Assembly: GCA_945860705.1 (NCBI GenBank)
Contig: CAMART010000013.1
Span: forward strand, 1-64,000
Length of the DNA: 64,000 nucleotides
DNA from: Chitinophaga pinensis
GTDB taxonomy: Bacteria; Bacteroidota; Bacteroidia; Chitinophagales; CAMDFR01
Direction: 5' to 3'
In this document: positions 1 to 8,244 of the stretch, piece after piece
Layout of the letters: each line of letters opens with the position of its first letter
Position numbering within the stretch: position 1 is the stretch's first letter
Program-made: the position numbers and the translations under genes
Notes under the pieces: generated by a model
What the model was told of the DNA's origin: nothing
The model's database searches: none
The model's input: only the letters and a program-made list of their open reading frames with translations

Positions 1-482
1 GTCTACTTATACAATAATTTTAGACCTCATAATGCACTAAATTTTAACACCCCAATTTCTATACATTTACCTAAAACAAAAATCCCCACAAATATTTTAC
101 TTTTGCAGGGATAATTATTTAATCCGTCAACTTATTTCAGGACGTTACAGTGATATTAAATCTATAAGGATATTCAGTTTGTTATATTGATTTGATGTAT
201 ATATTAGGTTTATATTTCTATAAATTACTACAATTAGTCTTAAATCTGTTTGATTTTAAAAATATTAGCATTTAAAATAATAGCATTTGGGGGCATATAC
301 ATTTTACTTATTAGAATAATTATATGTCATAAAAATATTTCTAAACATATGTTATTTAGGAGAAATAAATTGGCTTAGTTAATATTTACTATTAGTATAA
401 ATTAATAAAATTTCATCATAATTTTTCAAATAAAAAAAACCTCAATTTCTTGAGGTTTCAATATAAATTAAATTATAAAAAA
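1..482. other. Intergenic region, no gene seen
   Basis: This 482-base stretch has no credible open reading frame on either strand; the longest candidates are about 25 codons. The only clear element is the terminator at 437-458. A TACTTTTG box at 98-105 resembles a Bacteroidota minus-7 element on the plus strand, but it has no TTG about 20 bases upstream and no gene follows it, so it may be chance or belong to an unrecognised small RNA. The rest is featureless AT-rich sequence. Confidence 0.6.
437..458 (-). terminator. Intrinsic terminator after the T9SS cargo gene
   Basis: A perfect 9-bp inverted repeat (AAACCTCAA / TTGAGGTTT) with a 4-base loop is followed, on the minus strand, by a run of T (A run at 432-439). 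It lies 25 bases beyond the stop codon of the minus-strand gene that ends at 483. Confidence 0.8.
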
Positions 483-1358
483 TTAGTTTGAACTAGATTT
501 GATAAGTTGTTTTGAAGTCACTACTCCATCTATATTCATTTTAATAACATAAACACCTGATGATAATCTTGAACCATCAAACTGTAACGATTGATCTCCT
601 GAAGTTTGAGTACTATTATTTAGGGTGTTTAGTAACTTTCCATTTATATCAAATAATTCGATAATTACTTTAGAATCTTTTGAAATAGTGTAGTTCATAT
701 TAATCGTATTTACAAATGGGTTTGGAAACACGACCATTTCTACACTTGAATTATCTACAATAGTAGAAAGTTGATTACTCTCCTTAGAGGCAATATTCGT
801 ATTTCGAGTCATACCTTCTTTTTCTAATACGGTATATCCTCCTGTACACGGAAAATAATAAATAGAAGTATAACTATTGGTAGGTCCGTACACAATTGTA
901 TTTCCTTTATTAGTACCAAGTTGCAACTCTCCTACTTTAAAACACCAAACCATTTCGTCTGATTTTTTTTGATCTTGTATTTCATATTCTTCAAAATACA
1001 TTTTATTGTTAATCACTAAACCTCTTAGTTTAATAACAGCATAATCTCCATTATCTGATGTAATATTGGTTGTTCCAGATATTTGTGTACCTGACTGAAT
1101 CACATTCATCGTATAGGTAAATATTTTGAGAATTTGCTTGTGATCACTAGTATATTGATATCTTTTACCAGAATACGTTCCAGTAAAATCTAAAGAAGAA
1201 ATATCTTTTATAGAAATCTCTTTTGTGCTTTTTATCAATGATATAGCGTCTTTAGGAACTAATTGAGTTTTTGAAATTTCTTTGTTGCCCGCTACTGCCA
1301 ATAAAGGTAAAGCTAATACTGAAAAGCCTAAACTGATTTTTTGTATTAATTTTTGCAT
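483..1358 (-). CDS. Secreted protein with type IX secretion C-terminal sorting domain
   Basis: This 291-residue protein starts with a signal peptide (about residues 1-23, ending L-A-V-A-G) and finishes with a roughly 80-residue domain of the Por secretion system type A sorting family. The sorting domain shows V-V-F-P-N-P-F near residue 210, then the I-E-L-F-D-I-N-G-K and L-S-S-G-V-Y-V-I-K-M signatures. Family knowledge says such proteins cross the outer membrane through the type IX system and are attached or released. The central region (about 30-200) contains a predicted beta-rich module I do not recognise. It has its own terminator downstream and 154 bases of intergenic space upstream, so it is probably monocistronic. 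Confidence 0.85.
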   Translation of the reverse strand: MQKLIQKISLGFSVLALPLLAVAGNKEISKTQLVPKDAISLIKSTKEISIKDISSLDFTGTYSGKRYQYTSDHKQILKIFTYTMNVIQSGTQISGTTNITSDNGDYAVIKLRGLVINNKMYFEEYEIQDQKKSDEMVWCFKVGELQLGTNKGNTIVYGPTNSYTSIYYFPCTGGYTVLEKEGMTRNTNIASKESNQLSTIVDNSSVEMVVFPNPFVNTINMNYTISKDSKVIIELFDINGKLLNTLNNSTQTSGDQSLQFDGSRLSSGVYVIKMNIDGVVTSKQLIKSSSN

Positions 1359-1459
1359 GATAAATTTTGTTTTTTAATGTGATACTAAGATAATATAACT
1401 TATAGATGAAAACAAAATATTTTTCCATAAATATTTTGTTAATATTTATTGTAAATAAA

Positions 1460-1487
1460 AAATCCCCGTTTATATAAACGAGGATTT
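1460..1487 (-). terminator. Intrinsic terminator after the TPR gene
   Basis: A 13-bp stem (1460-1472 with 1475-1487, one G-U pair on the minus-strand RNA) with a 2-base centre is followed on the minus strand by a T run. It sits 25 bases past the stop of the TPR gene ending at 1513. Confidence 0.75.
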
Positions 1488-1512
1488 AATATATTTTATT
1501 GTTTTGATATTA

Positions 1513-3117
1513 CTATTTACCATCTGGGCTAGCAAAGAATGCTTTTTGTGCAGCATTTTCAGCATCTAGTTCCTTTAGTTTTGTATAGTACTCTTTTGCT
1601 TTTACAATATCTTTAGTATTTTTCCATGCCTCAGAACCTAAATATTCTAGTGCCATTTTAATATTATTTACATTTTTAGCATCTGCAAAATCAACTTTTG
1701 ATAAATAAGCTTCAAAATGTGGTTTTGCTAAGTATAGAGTATTACCTGGATCCATAGAAGCATTAACTACTGCTCTATTAAGATAAGCATTTGCAAAACT
1801 TGGACTTTTCTCCGCTACTTTTGCATAGGCACCATCAGCATTTTGAAAATCTTTTAAGTTTTTATAGCTATTTCCTAAGTTATTATACTCTGTAGCAGAC
1901 AAATCTTTACCCATTGCTATTTTTTTAAGATATGCTTGAATTGCATCTGTATATTTTTTTTGCTTATACAATGAATTTGCAATATCAGTTTGAATATCTA
2001 CATTGTTTGTATCAATTTTCATAGCTTCGTTCAAGTATGTTACTCCTATGCTATCATTTCCAGTTTTGCTATATCCCATACCCATATACTTATAGTCTAG
2101 TGCTATCGTTTTTATATCACCTTTATTAGACATAAAGTTATTTAAGTTAGATAATCCGTTGGTAAAGTCTCCTGTTTCCATTTGAGAATATCCTAATAGT
2201 CTATCAGCATATTTCCATGTACTACCACTAGATTTGATTTTATTCAATTGAACGATTGCTTCATTGTATTGTTTATTGTCATACAAGAAGTAAGCATATC
2301 TTTGTTGAGCTAACGCACTATTATTCAATTCTAAATATTTTTCATAGTTCTGTATTGCTTGATCTTTTTTTCCAGCTAAGAAATATAATTCAGCTTTCTC
2401 TCTATATGCAGGTACGAATGTAGCATCGATAGCTTCTGCTTCTTTATATAAAGTAAGTGCTTCATTTGGGCTACCAGCTCTTTTATATATTTTACCTTTT
2501 CTGATAATAGCTTTTGTCAATTTAGGATTAAGTACTAATGCTTTATTGTACTCTGCTAATGCACCAGATGCATTTGTTGGGTCTTTTTCCAATACTAAAT
2601 CACCTTTTAATAAAAACACATCTGTATTTGTAGGATCTAGTCTTTCTGCATCTACAAGTATCAATTCAGCAGCTGCTAAATCTTTTTTAGTAGAATAGAT
2701 ATACGTTTCTGCTATTTCGCAAAGTACTTTAGTTCTTTCAGCTTTTTTAACTGATTTATCATTGATTAAAGTTTTAGCTTTTGTGAAATACTCTGTAGCT
2801 TTATTGATATCACCATTTTCATAGGCCAGTTTTCCAAGTCCTACATTATTCAATGCAGAGTTTGAATTGATGCTCAATCCTTTTTCAAAAGCTGCTTTTG
2901 CTTCAGCTTGTTTTTCCAATTTCAGTAGATTCTGACCTTGATAATAATAGATATCTGCATTAGTAGCATCTGCACTTATTAAAGTATTAAATGCTTTTTC
3001 AGAGCTTTCATAAGCTTCGTTTTCAGAGAGTCTTATTGCATCTGCTAATGTTTGTCCAAAAGTACTACTAGCTATTATTGCACTAGTAAAGAGTGTTAAA
3101 AAAAATTTCTTATTCAT
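1513..3117 (-). CDS. TPR-repeat protein, exported
   Basis: A 534-residue protein with an N-terminal signal peptide (about residues 1-21, ending A-S-S-T-F-G-Q) followed by tetratricopeptide repeats across almost the whole length, for example A-D-I-Y-Y-Y-Q-G-Q-N-L-L near residue 55 and repeated A-x-x-x-x-x-K-A-L units. It is likely a periplasmic scaffold. It is last in a minus-strand run with a small membrane protein and a PstS-like lipoprotein (30 bases from the latter). The order TonB, PstS-like, TPR recurs in Bacteroidota near ExbB/ExbD/TonB genes, which suggests an envelope role linked to proton-motive-force machinery. The partner and the exact job cannot be read from sequence. Confidence 0.8.
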   Translation of the reverse strand: MNKKFFLTLFTSAIIASSTFGQTLADAIRLSENEAYESSEKAFNTLISADATNADIYYYQGQNLLKLEKQAEAKAAFEKGLSINSNSALNNVGLGKLAYENGDINKATEYFTKAKTLINDKSVKKAERTKVLCEIAETYIYSTKKDLAAAELILVDAERLDPTNTDVFLLKGDLVLEKDPTNASGALAEYNKALVLNPKLTKAIIRKGKIYKRAGSPNEALTLYKEAEAIDATFVPAYREKAELYFLAGKKDQAIQNYEKYLELNNSALAQQRYAYFLYDNKQYNEAIVQLNKIKSSGSTWKYADRLLGYSQMETGDFTNGLSNLNNFMSNKGDIKTIALDYKYMGMGYSKTGNDSIGVTYLNEAMKIDTNNVDIQTDIANSLYKQKKYTDAIQAYLKKIAMGKDLSATEYNNLGNSYKNLKDFQNADGAYAKVAEKSPSFANAYLNRAVVNASMDPGNTLYLAKPHFEAYLSKVDFADAKNVNNIKMALEYLGSEAWKNTKDIVKAKEYYTKLKELDAENAAQKAFFASPDGK

Positions 3118-3147
3118 AAGTCAAAGATAGTTTCTTTTTTATTTTAA

Positions 3148-4086
3148 TTAATGTTCAATATTTATTTTCACAGTTCTAGTAGGAACTATTGCAGGAACTA
3201 TGCCATTTTTTAAAATGATGAGTTGTCCCTTCTCTCCAGCCACATAAGAGGTAAATCCAGATACCAATCCATTGCCTCCTTCGGTATTGATCATATAGAG
3301 TTTTCTGGTATATGGATACTCATCACTACTGATATATCCTTGTAGTGGCAAAAATGCTTCACTAGTTTCATCTTTTTTCACAGCTACTAGACTAATTTTA
3401 TTGAGTAAGGCATTGCAAGAGCTATCATCTCTGTCGCTTATCCATCCATTGCTTATTATTCCTATAGCTCCTGGATATTTTGCTACATAATCAAAAACCG
3501 CCATATTATTTCCTGCCACTGTGATGTTTGAGGGAAAAGTATTTGAATGGATAAAACTATCTTTCAAATAACGTGCATTCGAGCTTCTTTGATTGTCCAG
3601 TACCACAACTAAACTTGAATTTAAAGAGCCATTATTATTCAAGTCTTTCCAATTTTTTGCTTTTCCAGATAGTATTTGGTCTATTTGCTTCTTTGTAAAT
3701 ACAGAATCTGGATTATTTTTATTTACAATAAATGACACGGCATCTTTAGCTATCTCCACCATTCTAGGTTGAATATTTCTTGCTTTAAAAATAGCTATTT
3801 CATTTGGATTTAATTCTCTACTAATCACTGCCAAATCTACACTATCATCTATCAACGCTTTTATTGCCTCTTCTTCTGGAATATATCTCTCATTAATAGT
3901 AGCATCTGCATATTTACTCATAAAAGTAAATACTTGTGTACTCATCAAAACATAGTAACTCTCATCTACGCAAATATTCTCTTTGCCTTGTGTAGGGGTA
4001 TCACGCTCGTTGGCTGGTGTATAGTTGCATGAACTTGCAAAAACAATTATTCCTAATAAAAAACAGCTATTAAAGTAACTCTTCAT
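3148..4086 (-). CDS. PstS-like substrate-binding lipoprotein
   Basis: A 312-residue protein with a lipoprotein signal (lipobox F-A-S-S-C, Cys20), so probably anchored in a membrane facing the periplasm. The body resembles the PBP-like phosphate-binding fold: V-D-L-A-V-I-S-R-E-L near residue 83, a K-D-A-V-S-F-I-V-N segment, and G-A-I-G-I-I-S-N-G-W later. No pstCAB transporter genes lie nearby, so binding to an ABC transporter is not supported by context. It overlaps the upstream small membrane gene by 17 bases, which indicates translational coupling. It could bind phosphate or another oxyanion, or serve an ExbB/ExbD/TonB-associated role. Confidence 0.75.
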   Translation of the reverse strand: MKSYFNSCFLLGIIVFASSCNYTPANERDTPTQGKENICVDESYYVLMSTQVFTFMSKYADATINERYIPEEEAIKALIDDSVDLAVISRELNPNEIAIFKARNIQPRMVEIAKDAVSFIVNKNNPDSVFTKKQIDQILSGKAKNWKDLNNNGSLNSSLVVVLDNQRSSNARYLKDSFIHSNTFPSNITVAGNNMAVFDYVAKYPGAIGIISNGWISDRDDSSCNALLNKISLVAVKKDETSEAFLPLQGYISSDEYPYTRKLYMINTEGGNGLVSGFTSYVAGEKGQLIILKNGIVPAIVPTRTVKINIEH

Positions 4087-4291
4087 GATCTTTTGCTTTT
4101 ATGATTTGATAAAAACGAATCCCTCTAACTGCAGCATATAATAAAAAAATACATCCTAGAATAGTTCTATTGCTTCCACTAATTAATTCTAAATTAATAT
4201 TTGTTGTAAGCATACCGATACCAATCACCAATATGATTATAATCATCACTAGGCTAAATATATTCATTGGGTGCATCCACTTCGTATTCAT
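4070..4291 (-). CDS. Small two-helix membrane protein
   Basis: A 73-residue protein with two hydrophobic segments (about residues 11-31 and 40-57) and a charged C-terminus. It overlaps the PstS-like gene by 17 bases and has its own upstream space after the TonB terminator, so the two are likely co-translated. The ATG at 4291 is followed by a second in-frame ATG eight codons later (M-H-P-M-N); either could be used. I do not recognise a family. Confidence 0.65.
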   Translation of the reverse strand: MNTKWMHPMNIFSLVMIIIILVIGIGMLTTNINLELISGSNRTILGCIFLLYAAVRGIRFYQIIKAKDHEELL

Positions 4292-4340
4292 TATATATAT
4301 ATATTTTGGTTTGCAATATTATACTTATTGTGTGAATTAA

Positions 4341-4381
4341 AAAAAGCCTATGTCTTAAATTCTTTAATTCATAGGCTTTTT
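4341..4381 (-). terminator. Terminator after tonB
   Basis: A perfect 12-bp stem (4341-4352 with 4370-4381, core AGCCTATG / CATAGGCT) flanked by A and T runs, so it could work in either direction. It lies directly beyond the stop of the TonB gene at 4387. Confidence 0.8.
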
Positions 4382-4386
4382 TAAGA

Positions 4387-5235
4387 TTAATTATCTTTCA
4401 ATACAAAATTGATGGGCAGATAAAAGTAAACTCGTGCTGGTTGACCGCCACTCATACCTGGTTTCCATTTTTTCATACTTTTTACTACTCGTAATGCCTC
4501 TTTATTTAGTTGTGTAAAACCTCCGCCTTTCACTACTTCTGCATTTCCTACACTTCCATCTTTTTCAATTACAAATTTCACCACTACTTTAGATTGTTCA
4601 CCAAGTTCTCTAGACATAGTAGGATAATTTACTGTACTACTTATATATTTAAATAAAGCTGATTCACCTCCTTCGTATTCTGGCAAGACATCTGGAAAAG
4701 AATAAATAGTATTATCTTCTTCTATAACATTAGGTTTTACTCCGCCTGTGACATTAGTTGTAGGTATTATTGGATCTGGGTCTACATCTGTAACTGGATC
4801 TTTAGCATTGATATCAGCATGTGGGTTATTGATAATAGGGACATCACTAGTAACTACTTCATTGTCTACTAAATCAACTCTTGATAAGTCCAAACCTCTT
4901 ACTTTCTGTATTTCAGGTTTAATATCCACTTTTGGAGGATCTAATTTTAAAATTGGTTTTATTGGTGGTGGTATATCATACACAATGTTTTTTACAATAA
5001 TGCCTCCATCGTCAAATTTTGGAAGATGTACTATATCATGTTTTACCAAAAACTGAGTGCATAATAGTGCAACTAGCAATCCTGTAGCACCTATCACAGA
5101 ATAAATAAGTACCATATCATAATCTCTACGAAGTTGATAAGCTCCATACATTTTGTTTCTGTTTTCAAAAACAAGGTCGTTTCTTCCATTATCCAATGGG
5201 CTAGACCAGTCTAATAATATTTTTTGTAATAACAT
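4387..5235 (-). CDS. tonB: Energy transducer TonB
   Basis: A 282-residue protein with the Bacteroidota-type TonB N-terminus (F-E-N-R-N-K-M-Y-G-A-Y-Q-L-R, about residues 23-36), one membrane helix at about 42-64, a proline- and aspartate-rich periplasmic spacer (about 85-180) and the C-terminal TonB domain from about 187 (Y-E-G-G-E-S-A-L, then V-K-F-V-I-E-K-D-G-S-V and the terminal Y-F-Y-L-P-I-N-F). It would transfer inner-membrane proton-motive energy to outer-membrane receptors. ExbB/ExbD are not in the window. The gene is followed by a strong terminator. Confidence 0.9.
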   Translation of the reverse strand: MLLQKILLDWSSPLDNGRNDLVFENRNKMYGAYQLRRDYDMVLIYSVIGATGLLVALLCTQFLVKHDIVHLPKFDDGGIIVKNIVYDIPPPIKPILKLDPPKVDIKPEIQKVRGLDLSRVDLVDNEVVTSDVPIINNPHADINAKDPVTDVDPDPIIPTTNVTGGVKPNVIEEDNTIYSFPDVLPEYEGGESALFKYISSTVNYPTMSRELGEQSKVVVKFVIEKDGSVGNAEVVKGGGFTQLNKEALRVVKSMKKWKPGMSGGQPARVYFYLPINFVLKDN

Positions 5236-5313
5236 GATATTCTATTTTTATAAGTTAATAATGTGATTCTTTAAATACTAGAATCAATATATACTAATAA
5301 TCCATAAATAGAA

Positions 5314-5331
5314 TTGTCATATTATTGTCAT
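5314..5331 (+). promoter_or_regulatory. Candidate Pho box (PhoB operator)
   Basis: Two identical TTGTCAT repeats (5314-5320 and 5325-5331) are separated by the 4-base AT spacer ATTA, an 11-bp period. The established PhoB operator of Proteobacteria is two CTGTCAT repeats with a 4-bp AT-rich spacer. The site is upstream of a phosphate-type porin and a Pit transporter. It is about 55 bases upstream of the candidate minus-33 element, farther than in classical Pho promoters. Confidence 0.6.
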
Positions 5332-5384
5332 AAGAAAATGTTAATTAAATATGCATATGTTAAAAAATCTTAATAAACTTAATA

Positions 5385-5412
5385 TTGAGTTAACATTAGA
5401 ATTTAATCTTTG
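5385..5412 (+). promoter_or_regulatory. Candidate promoter for the phosphate-type porin
   Basis: A TTG at 5385-5387 and AATCTTTG at 5405-5412 have the spacing of Bacteroidota minus-33/minus-7 elements. The minus-7 box deviates in its first base from TAnnTTTG. Confidence 0.4.
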
Positions 5413-5467
5413 CATAACATAATCTTAATATAAGGATTAGAAGCATAACATTAAATTAATATAACAA

Positions 5468-6718
5468 ATGAATATTAAGAGAGAATTAAAAATAAAAACC
5501 TTAATCTTTTTAAGTTTGATATTTTTCAATATTACAGCTTTGAAATCTCAATCAAGCGATAGCATATCTGATTTCAATAATAAACTTGAAAAACAAGAGT
5601 CAGAAAAAAAATGGTATGACAATATATCTATTAGAGGTTATACCCAAATAAGATATAATCGTTTACTTGAATCTAATGAAGATTTAGGTTGCGAACAATG
5701 CGATAAATCTTGGGGAAAAGGTGGAGGTTTTTTTATCAGGCGATTACGTGTTATTTTATCTGGGCAATTAGGAAAACATATTTATTTTTATATTCAACCG
5801 GACTTTGCAAGTGCTCCAGTTTCAGATAAACTAAATTTTACTCAAATACGAGATGCTTACGTAGATGTTAACTTTGATAAAAAAGCAGAATTTAGATTTA
5901 GAATAGGACAAAGTAAAGTTCCTTACGGTTTTGAAAACTTGCAATCTAGTCAAAACAGACTAGCTTTAGATCGTAATGATGCCCTTAATAGTGCTGTAAC
6001 AAATGAACGAGATATTGGAGTATTTTTTTATTGGGCACCTGAAAAAAAGAGAAAATTATTCTCTGAACTTGTCAGATCAGGTCTTAAAGGAAGCGGGGAT
6101 TATGGCGTTATTGGATTTGGCGTATTCAATGGTCAAACAGCAAATGCCTTAGAATTAAATAAACAACCTCATGTAATAATAAGAGCTACATATCCATTTG
6201 AAATTAAAAAACAAATAATAGAAGTAGGTATACAAGGATACATGGGTAAATATGTTTTACCTGTATCAAATCTTAGTAAAGGTGTAAAAGTTAGAGAAGA
6301 TTTAACATATAAAGATCAACGAGTAGCAGCATCATTTATGTTATATCCTAAGCCATTTGGTATACAAGCTGAATATAATTTTGGTCGTGGACCAGAATTT
6401 AATAAAAATACTGATTCTATCGAATTACAAAATCTACATGGTGGATATATACAAATGATGTATAATCTTAAAATTAAAAAGCATATCCTAATTCCTTTTG
6501 TAAAATATCAATATTATAATGGTGGCAAAAAACATGAAAAGGATGCAAGAAGCTACGAAGTGAGTGATTTTGAAATTGGATTTGAGTGGCAACCATTAAA
6601 ATATTTTGAATTTGTTGCAAATTATACTTTCTCAAATAGAAGATATGAGGATTTTTCAAAACCTAATAATTTCCAATCTGGAAGATTATTACGACTACAA
6701 GCACAGTTAAATTTTTAA
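5468..6718 (+). CDS. Phosphate-selective porin O/P family outer-membrane protein
   Basis: A 416-residue protein with a signal peptide (about residues 1-27) and a beta-barrel body of alternating aromatic strands ending in a C-terminal F. It shows the family features R-G-Y-T-Q-I-R-Y-N near residue 57, F-F-I-R-R-L-R-V-I-L-S-G, and the K-V-P-Y-G-F-E motif near 155. OprO/OprP-family porins form trimeric channels for phosphate or polyphosphate. It is directly followed, 81 bases on, by a Pit-type transporter on the same strand, and preceded by a candidate Pho box, so the pair looks like an outer plus inner membrane phosphate route. Substrate is inferred from family and context only. Confidence 0.85.
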   Translation: MNIKRELKIKTLIFLSLIFFNITALKSQSSDSISDFNNKLEKQESEKKWYDNISIRGYTQIRYNRLLESNEDLGCEQCDKSWGKGGGFFIRRLRVILSGQLGKHIYFYIQPDFASAPVSDKLNFTQIRDAYVDVNFDKKAEFRFRIGQSKVPYGFENLQSSQNRLALDRNDALNSAVTNERDIGVFFYWAPEKKRKLFSELVRSGLKGSGDYGVIGFGVFNGQTANALELNKQPHVIIRATYPFEIKKQIIEVGIQGYMGKYVLPVSNLSKGVKVREDLTYKDQRVAASFMLYPKPFGIQAEYNFGRGPEFNKNTDSIELQNLHGGYIQMMYNLKIKKHILIPFVKYQYYNGGKKHEKDARSYEVSDFEIGFEWQPLKYFEFVANYTFSNRRYEDFSKPNNFQSGRLLRLQAQLNF

Positions 6719-6799
6719 AGTTTTTAACATTTACTTAATATTCTAATAATTATAAATTCAATAAATAGTAATAATCTTACACAATAAATTAATTAAAAA

Positions 6800-8194
6800 A
6801 TGGAAATATTTCAATCCTTTTCTGCAATCACAATAGTTCTTTTGGCACTCTGTCTCTTATGTGTATGTGCTTTTGAATTTATCAATGGATTTCATGATAC
6901 AGCCAATGCAGTAGCTACAGTTATATATACAAAATCATTAAAACCATTTACAGCAGTTGTTTACTCAGGTATTCTTAATTTCTTAGGTATGGCTACTAGC
7001 TTATATTTAATAGGCCCAAAAGTAGCTATGGGTATAGTGAAACTGATGCCGATAAATGACATGATGGCTCAGTCTACTGGTGTCGGCATTGCACTAATAT
7101 TTGCTATTCTATTAGCAGCTATTGCATGGAATTTTATCACATGGTATTTAGGGATTCCATGCTCTAGTTCACACACTCTTATTGGTTCGCTTATAGGTGG
7201 TGGTATTGCATTTCAATATTTCTATAAGGGAGCTGGTCCAAACTGGGAAAAAGCTATGGATATAGGTAAGTCTTTGTTATTATCTCCGTTATTTGGTTTT
7301 GCTGTGGTAATTTTACTAATGATTGTACTTCGTTTAATCATAAAAAACAAAGTTTTATTTTCTGAACCTACAGAAGAATCAAAACCACCTATGTGGATTA
7401 GAGCTATTCTATTTGTTACCTGTGGTTTGGTAAGCTTTTTTCATGGTCAAAATGATGGTCAAAAAGGGTTGGGATTATTATTAGTAATATTAATGACTTT
7501 TATTCCATTGCACTTTGCAATTAATAAAAATATGGACATAACTAAAACAACTGCTGAAGTAGATAAATTGATTGGAGATTATACATTGATTTCTTCAAAA
7601 ACTAATAATATAGAAATAGCAAAATCACTAGAAACGGCTGTTGATTTAAAACAAAAATTAGCTTCTCTAAATAAAAATGATAAAAATCAATTATTTGCAG
7701 TAAGAAAAGCCATTGCTTCATTAGTAAAAAATGCAGAATCACTTGAAAAAGACAGTGAATCCAACGTAGATAAAGTATCAATAAAACTAATCAGTACTGA
7801 TTTAAAACCACTAAAGAAACATATAGAGTTCACTCCATTATGGACCGTACTTCTTATTTCATTTTGTCTAGGTTTAGGCACCATGATAGGCTGGAAAAGA
7901 ATAGTAGTAACTATAGGTGAAAAGATTGGTAAAACTCATCTTACCTATGCACAAGGAGCATCAGCAGAATTAGTTGCAGCAACTACAATAGGTTTGAGTT
8001 CTTATTATGGATTACCTGTATCTACCACACATGTACTTTCGAGTGGTATCGCAGGTAGTATGGTGGCAGCAAAAGGGGTGAAAAATCTTCAAAAAAGCAC
8101 TTTAATAAACATAGGATTAGCATGGTTGCTTACTTTACCAGTTACTATTTTATTGGCTGCGTTATTATTTTTTATATTTCACTTATTTATTTAA
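6800..8194 (+). CDS. Inorganic phosphate transporter, Pit family
   Basis: A 464-residue multi-pass inner-membrane protein of the Pit (PiT/PNaS) family. The first signature, G-F-H-D-T-A-N-A-V-A-T, is near residue 30; H-G-Q-N-D-G-Q-K-G-L-G lies near 215; and the C-terminal half carries G-L-P-V-S-T-T-H-V. Pit carriers use proton or sodium symport with metal-phosphate. Between the two membrane halves (about 245-345) sits a roughly 100-residue hydrophilic, Lys/Glu-rich insertion likely to be cytoplasmic and helical. The gene follows the porin and ends at a bidirectional terminator. Confidence 0.9.
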   Translation: MEIFQSFSAITIVLLALCLLCVCAFEFINGFHDTANAVATVIYTKSLKPFTAVVYSGILNFLGMATSLYLIGPKVAMGIVKLMPINDMMAQSTGVGIALIFAILLAAIAWNFITWYLGIPCSSSHTLIGSLIGGGIAFQYFYKGAGPNWEKAMDIGKSLLLSPLFGFAVVILLMIVLRLIIKNKVLFSEPTEESKPPMWIRAILFVTCGLVSFFHGQNDGQKGLGLLLVILMTFIPLHFAINKNMDITKTTAEVDKLIGDYTLISSKTNNIEIAKSLETAVDLKQKLASLNKNDKNQLFAVRKAIASLVKNAESLEKDSESNVDKVSIKLISTDLKPLKKHIEFTPLWTVLLISFCLGLGTMIGWKRIVVTIGEKIGKTHLTYAQGASAELVAATTIGLSSYYGLPVSTTHVLSSGIAGSMVAAKGVKNLQKSTLINIGLAWLLTLPVTILLAALLFFIFHLFI

Positions 8195-8215
8195 ATCAGT
8201 TCAATTATAGATATT

Positions 8216-8244
8216 AAAATCCTAAGCTTTAAGCTTAGGATTTT
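8216..8244. terminator. Bidirectional terminator between pit and flippase genes
   Basis: A perfect 14-bp inverted repeat (8216-8229 with 8231-8244, core TCCTAAGCTT) with A run on the left and T run on the right. It separates two convergent genes and overlaps the stop codon of the minus-strand one. Confidence 0.85.

Noticed and set aside
98-105. Orphan promoter near the window start
   Set aside because: Only a minus-7 match with no minus-33 and no downstream gene; a chance hit is likely in such AT-rich sequence.
4748-5056. Plus-strand ORF of 102 codons inside tonB
   Set aside because: It is antisense to the conserved TonB gene and has no recognisable product.
5369-5384. CTTAATA direct repeat upstream of the porin as a second Pho box
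   Set aside because: The period is 9 bases and the sequence does not match the Pho consensus; it looks like ordinary AT-rich sequence.
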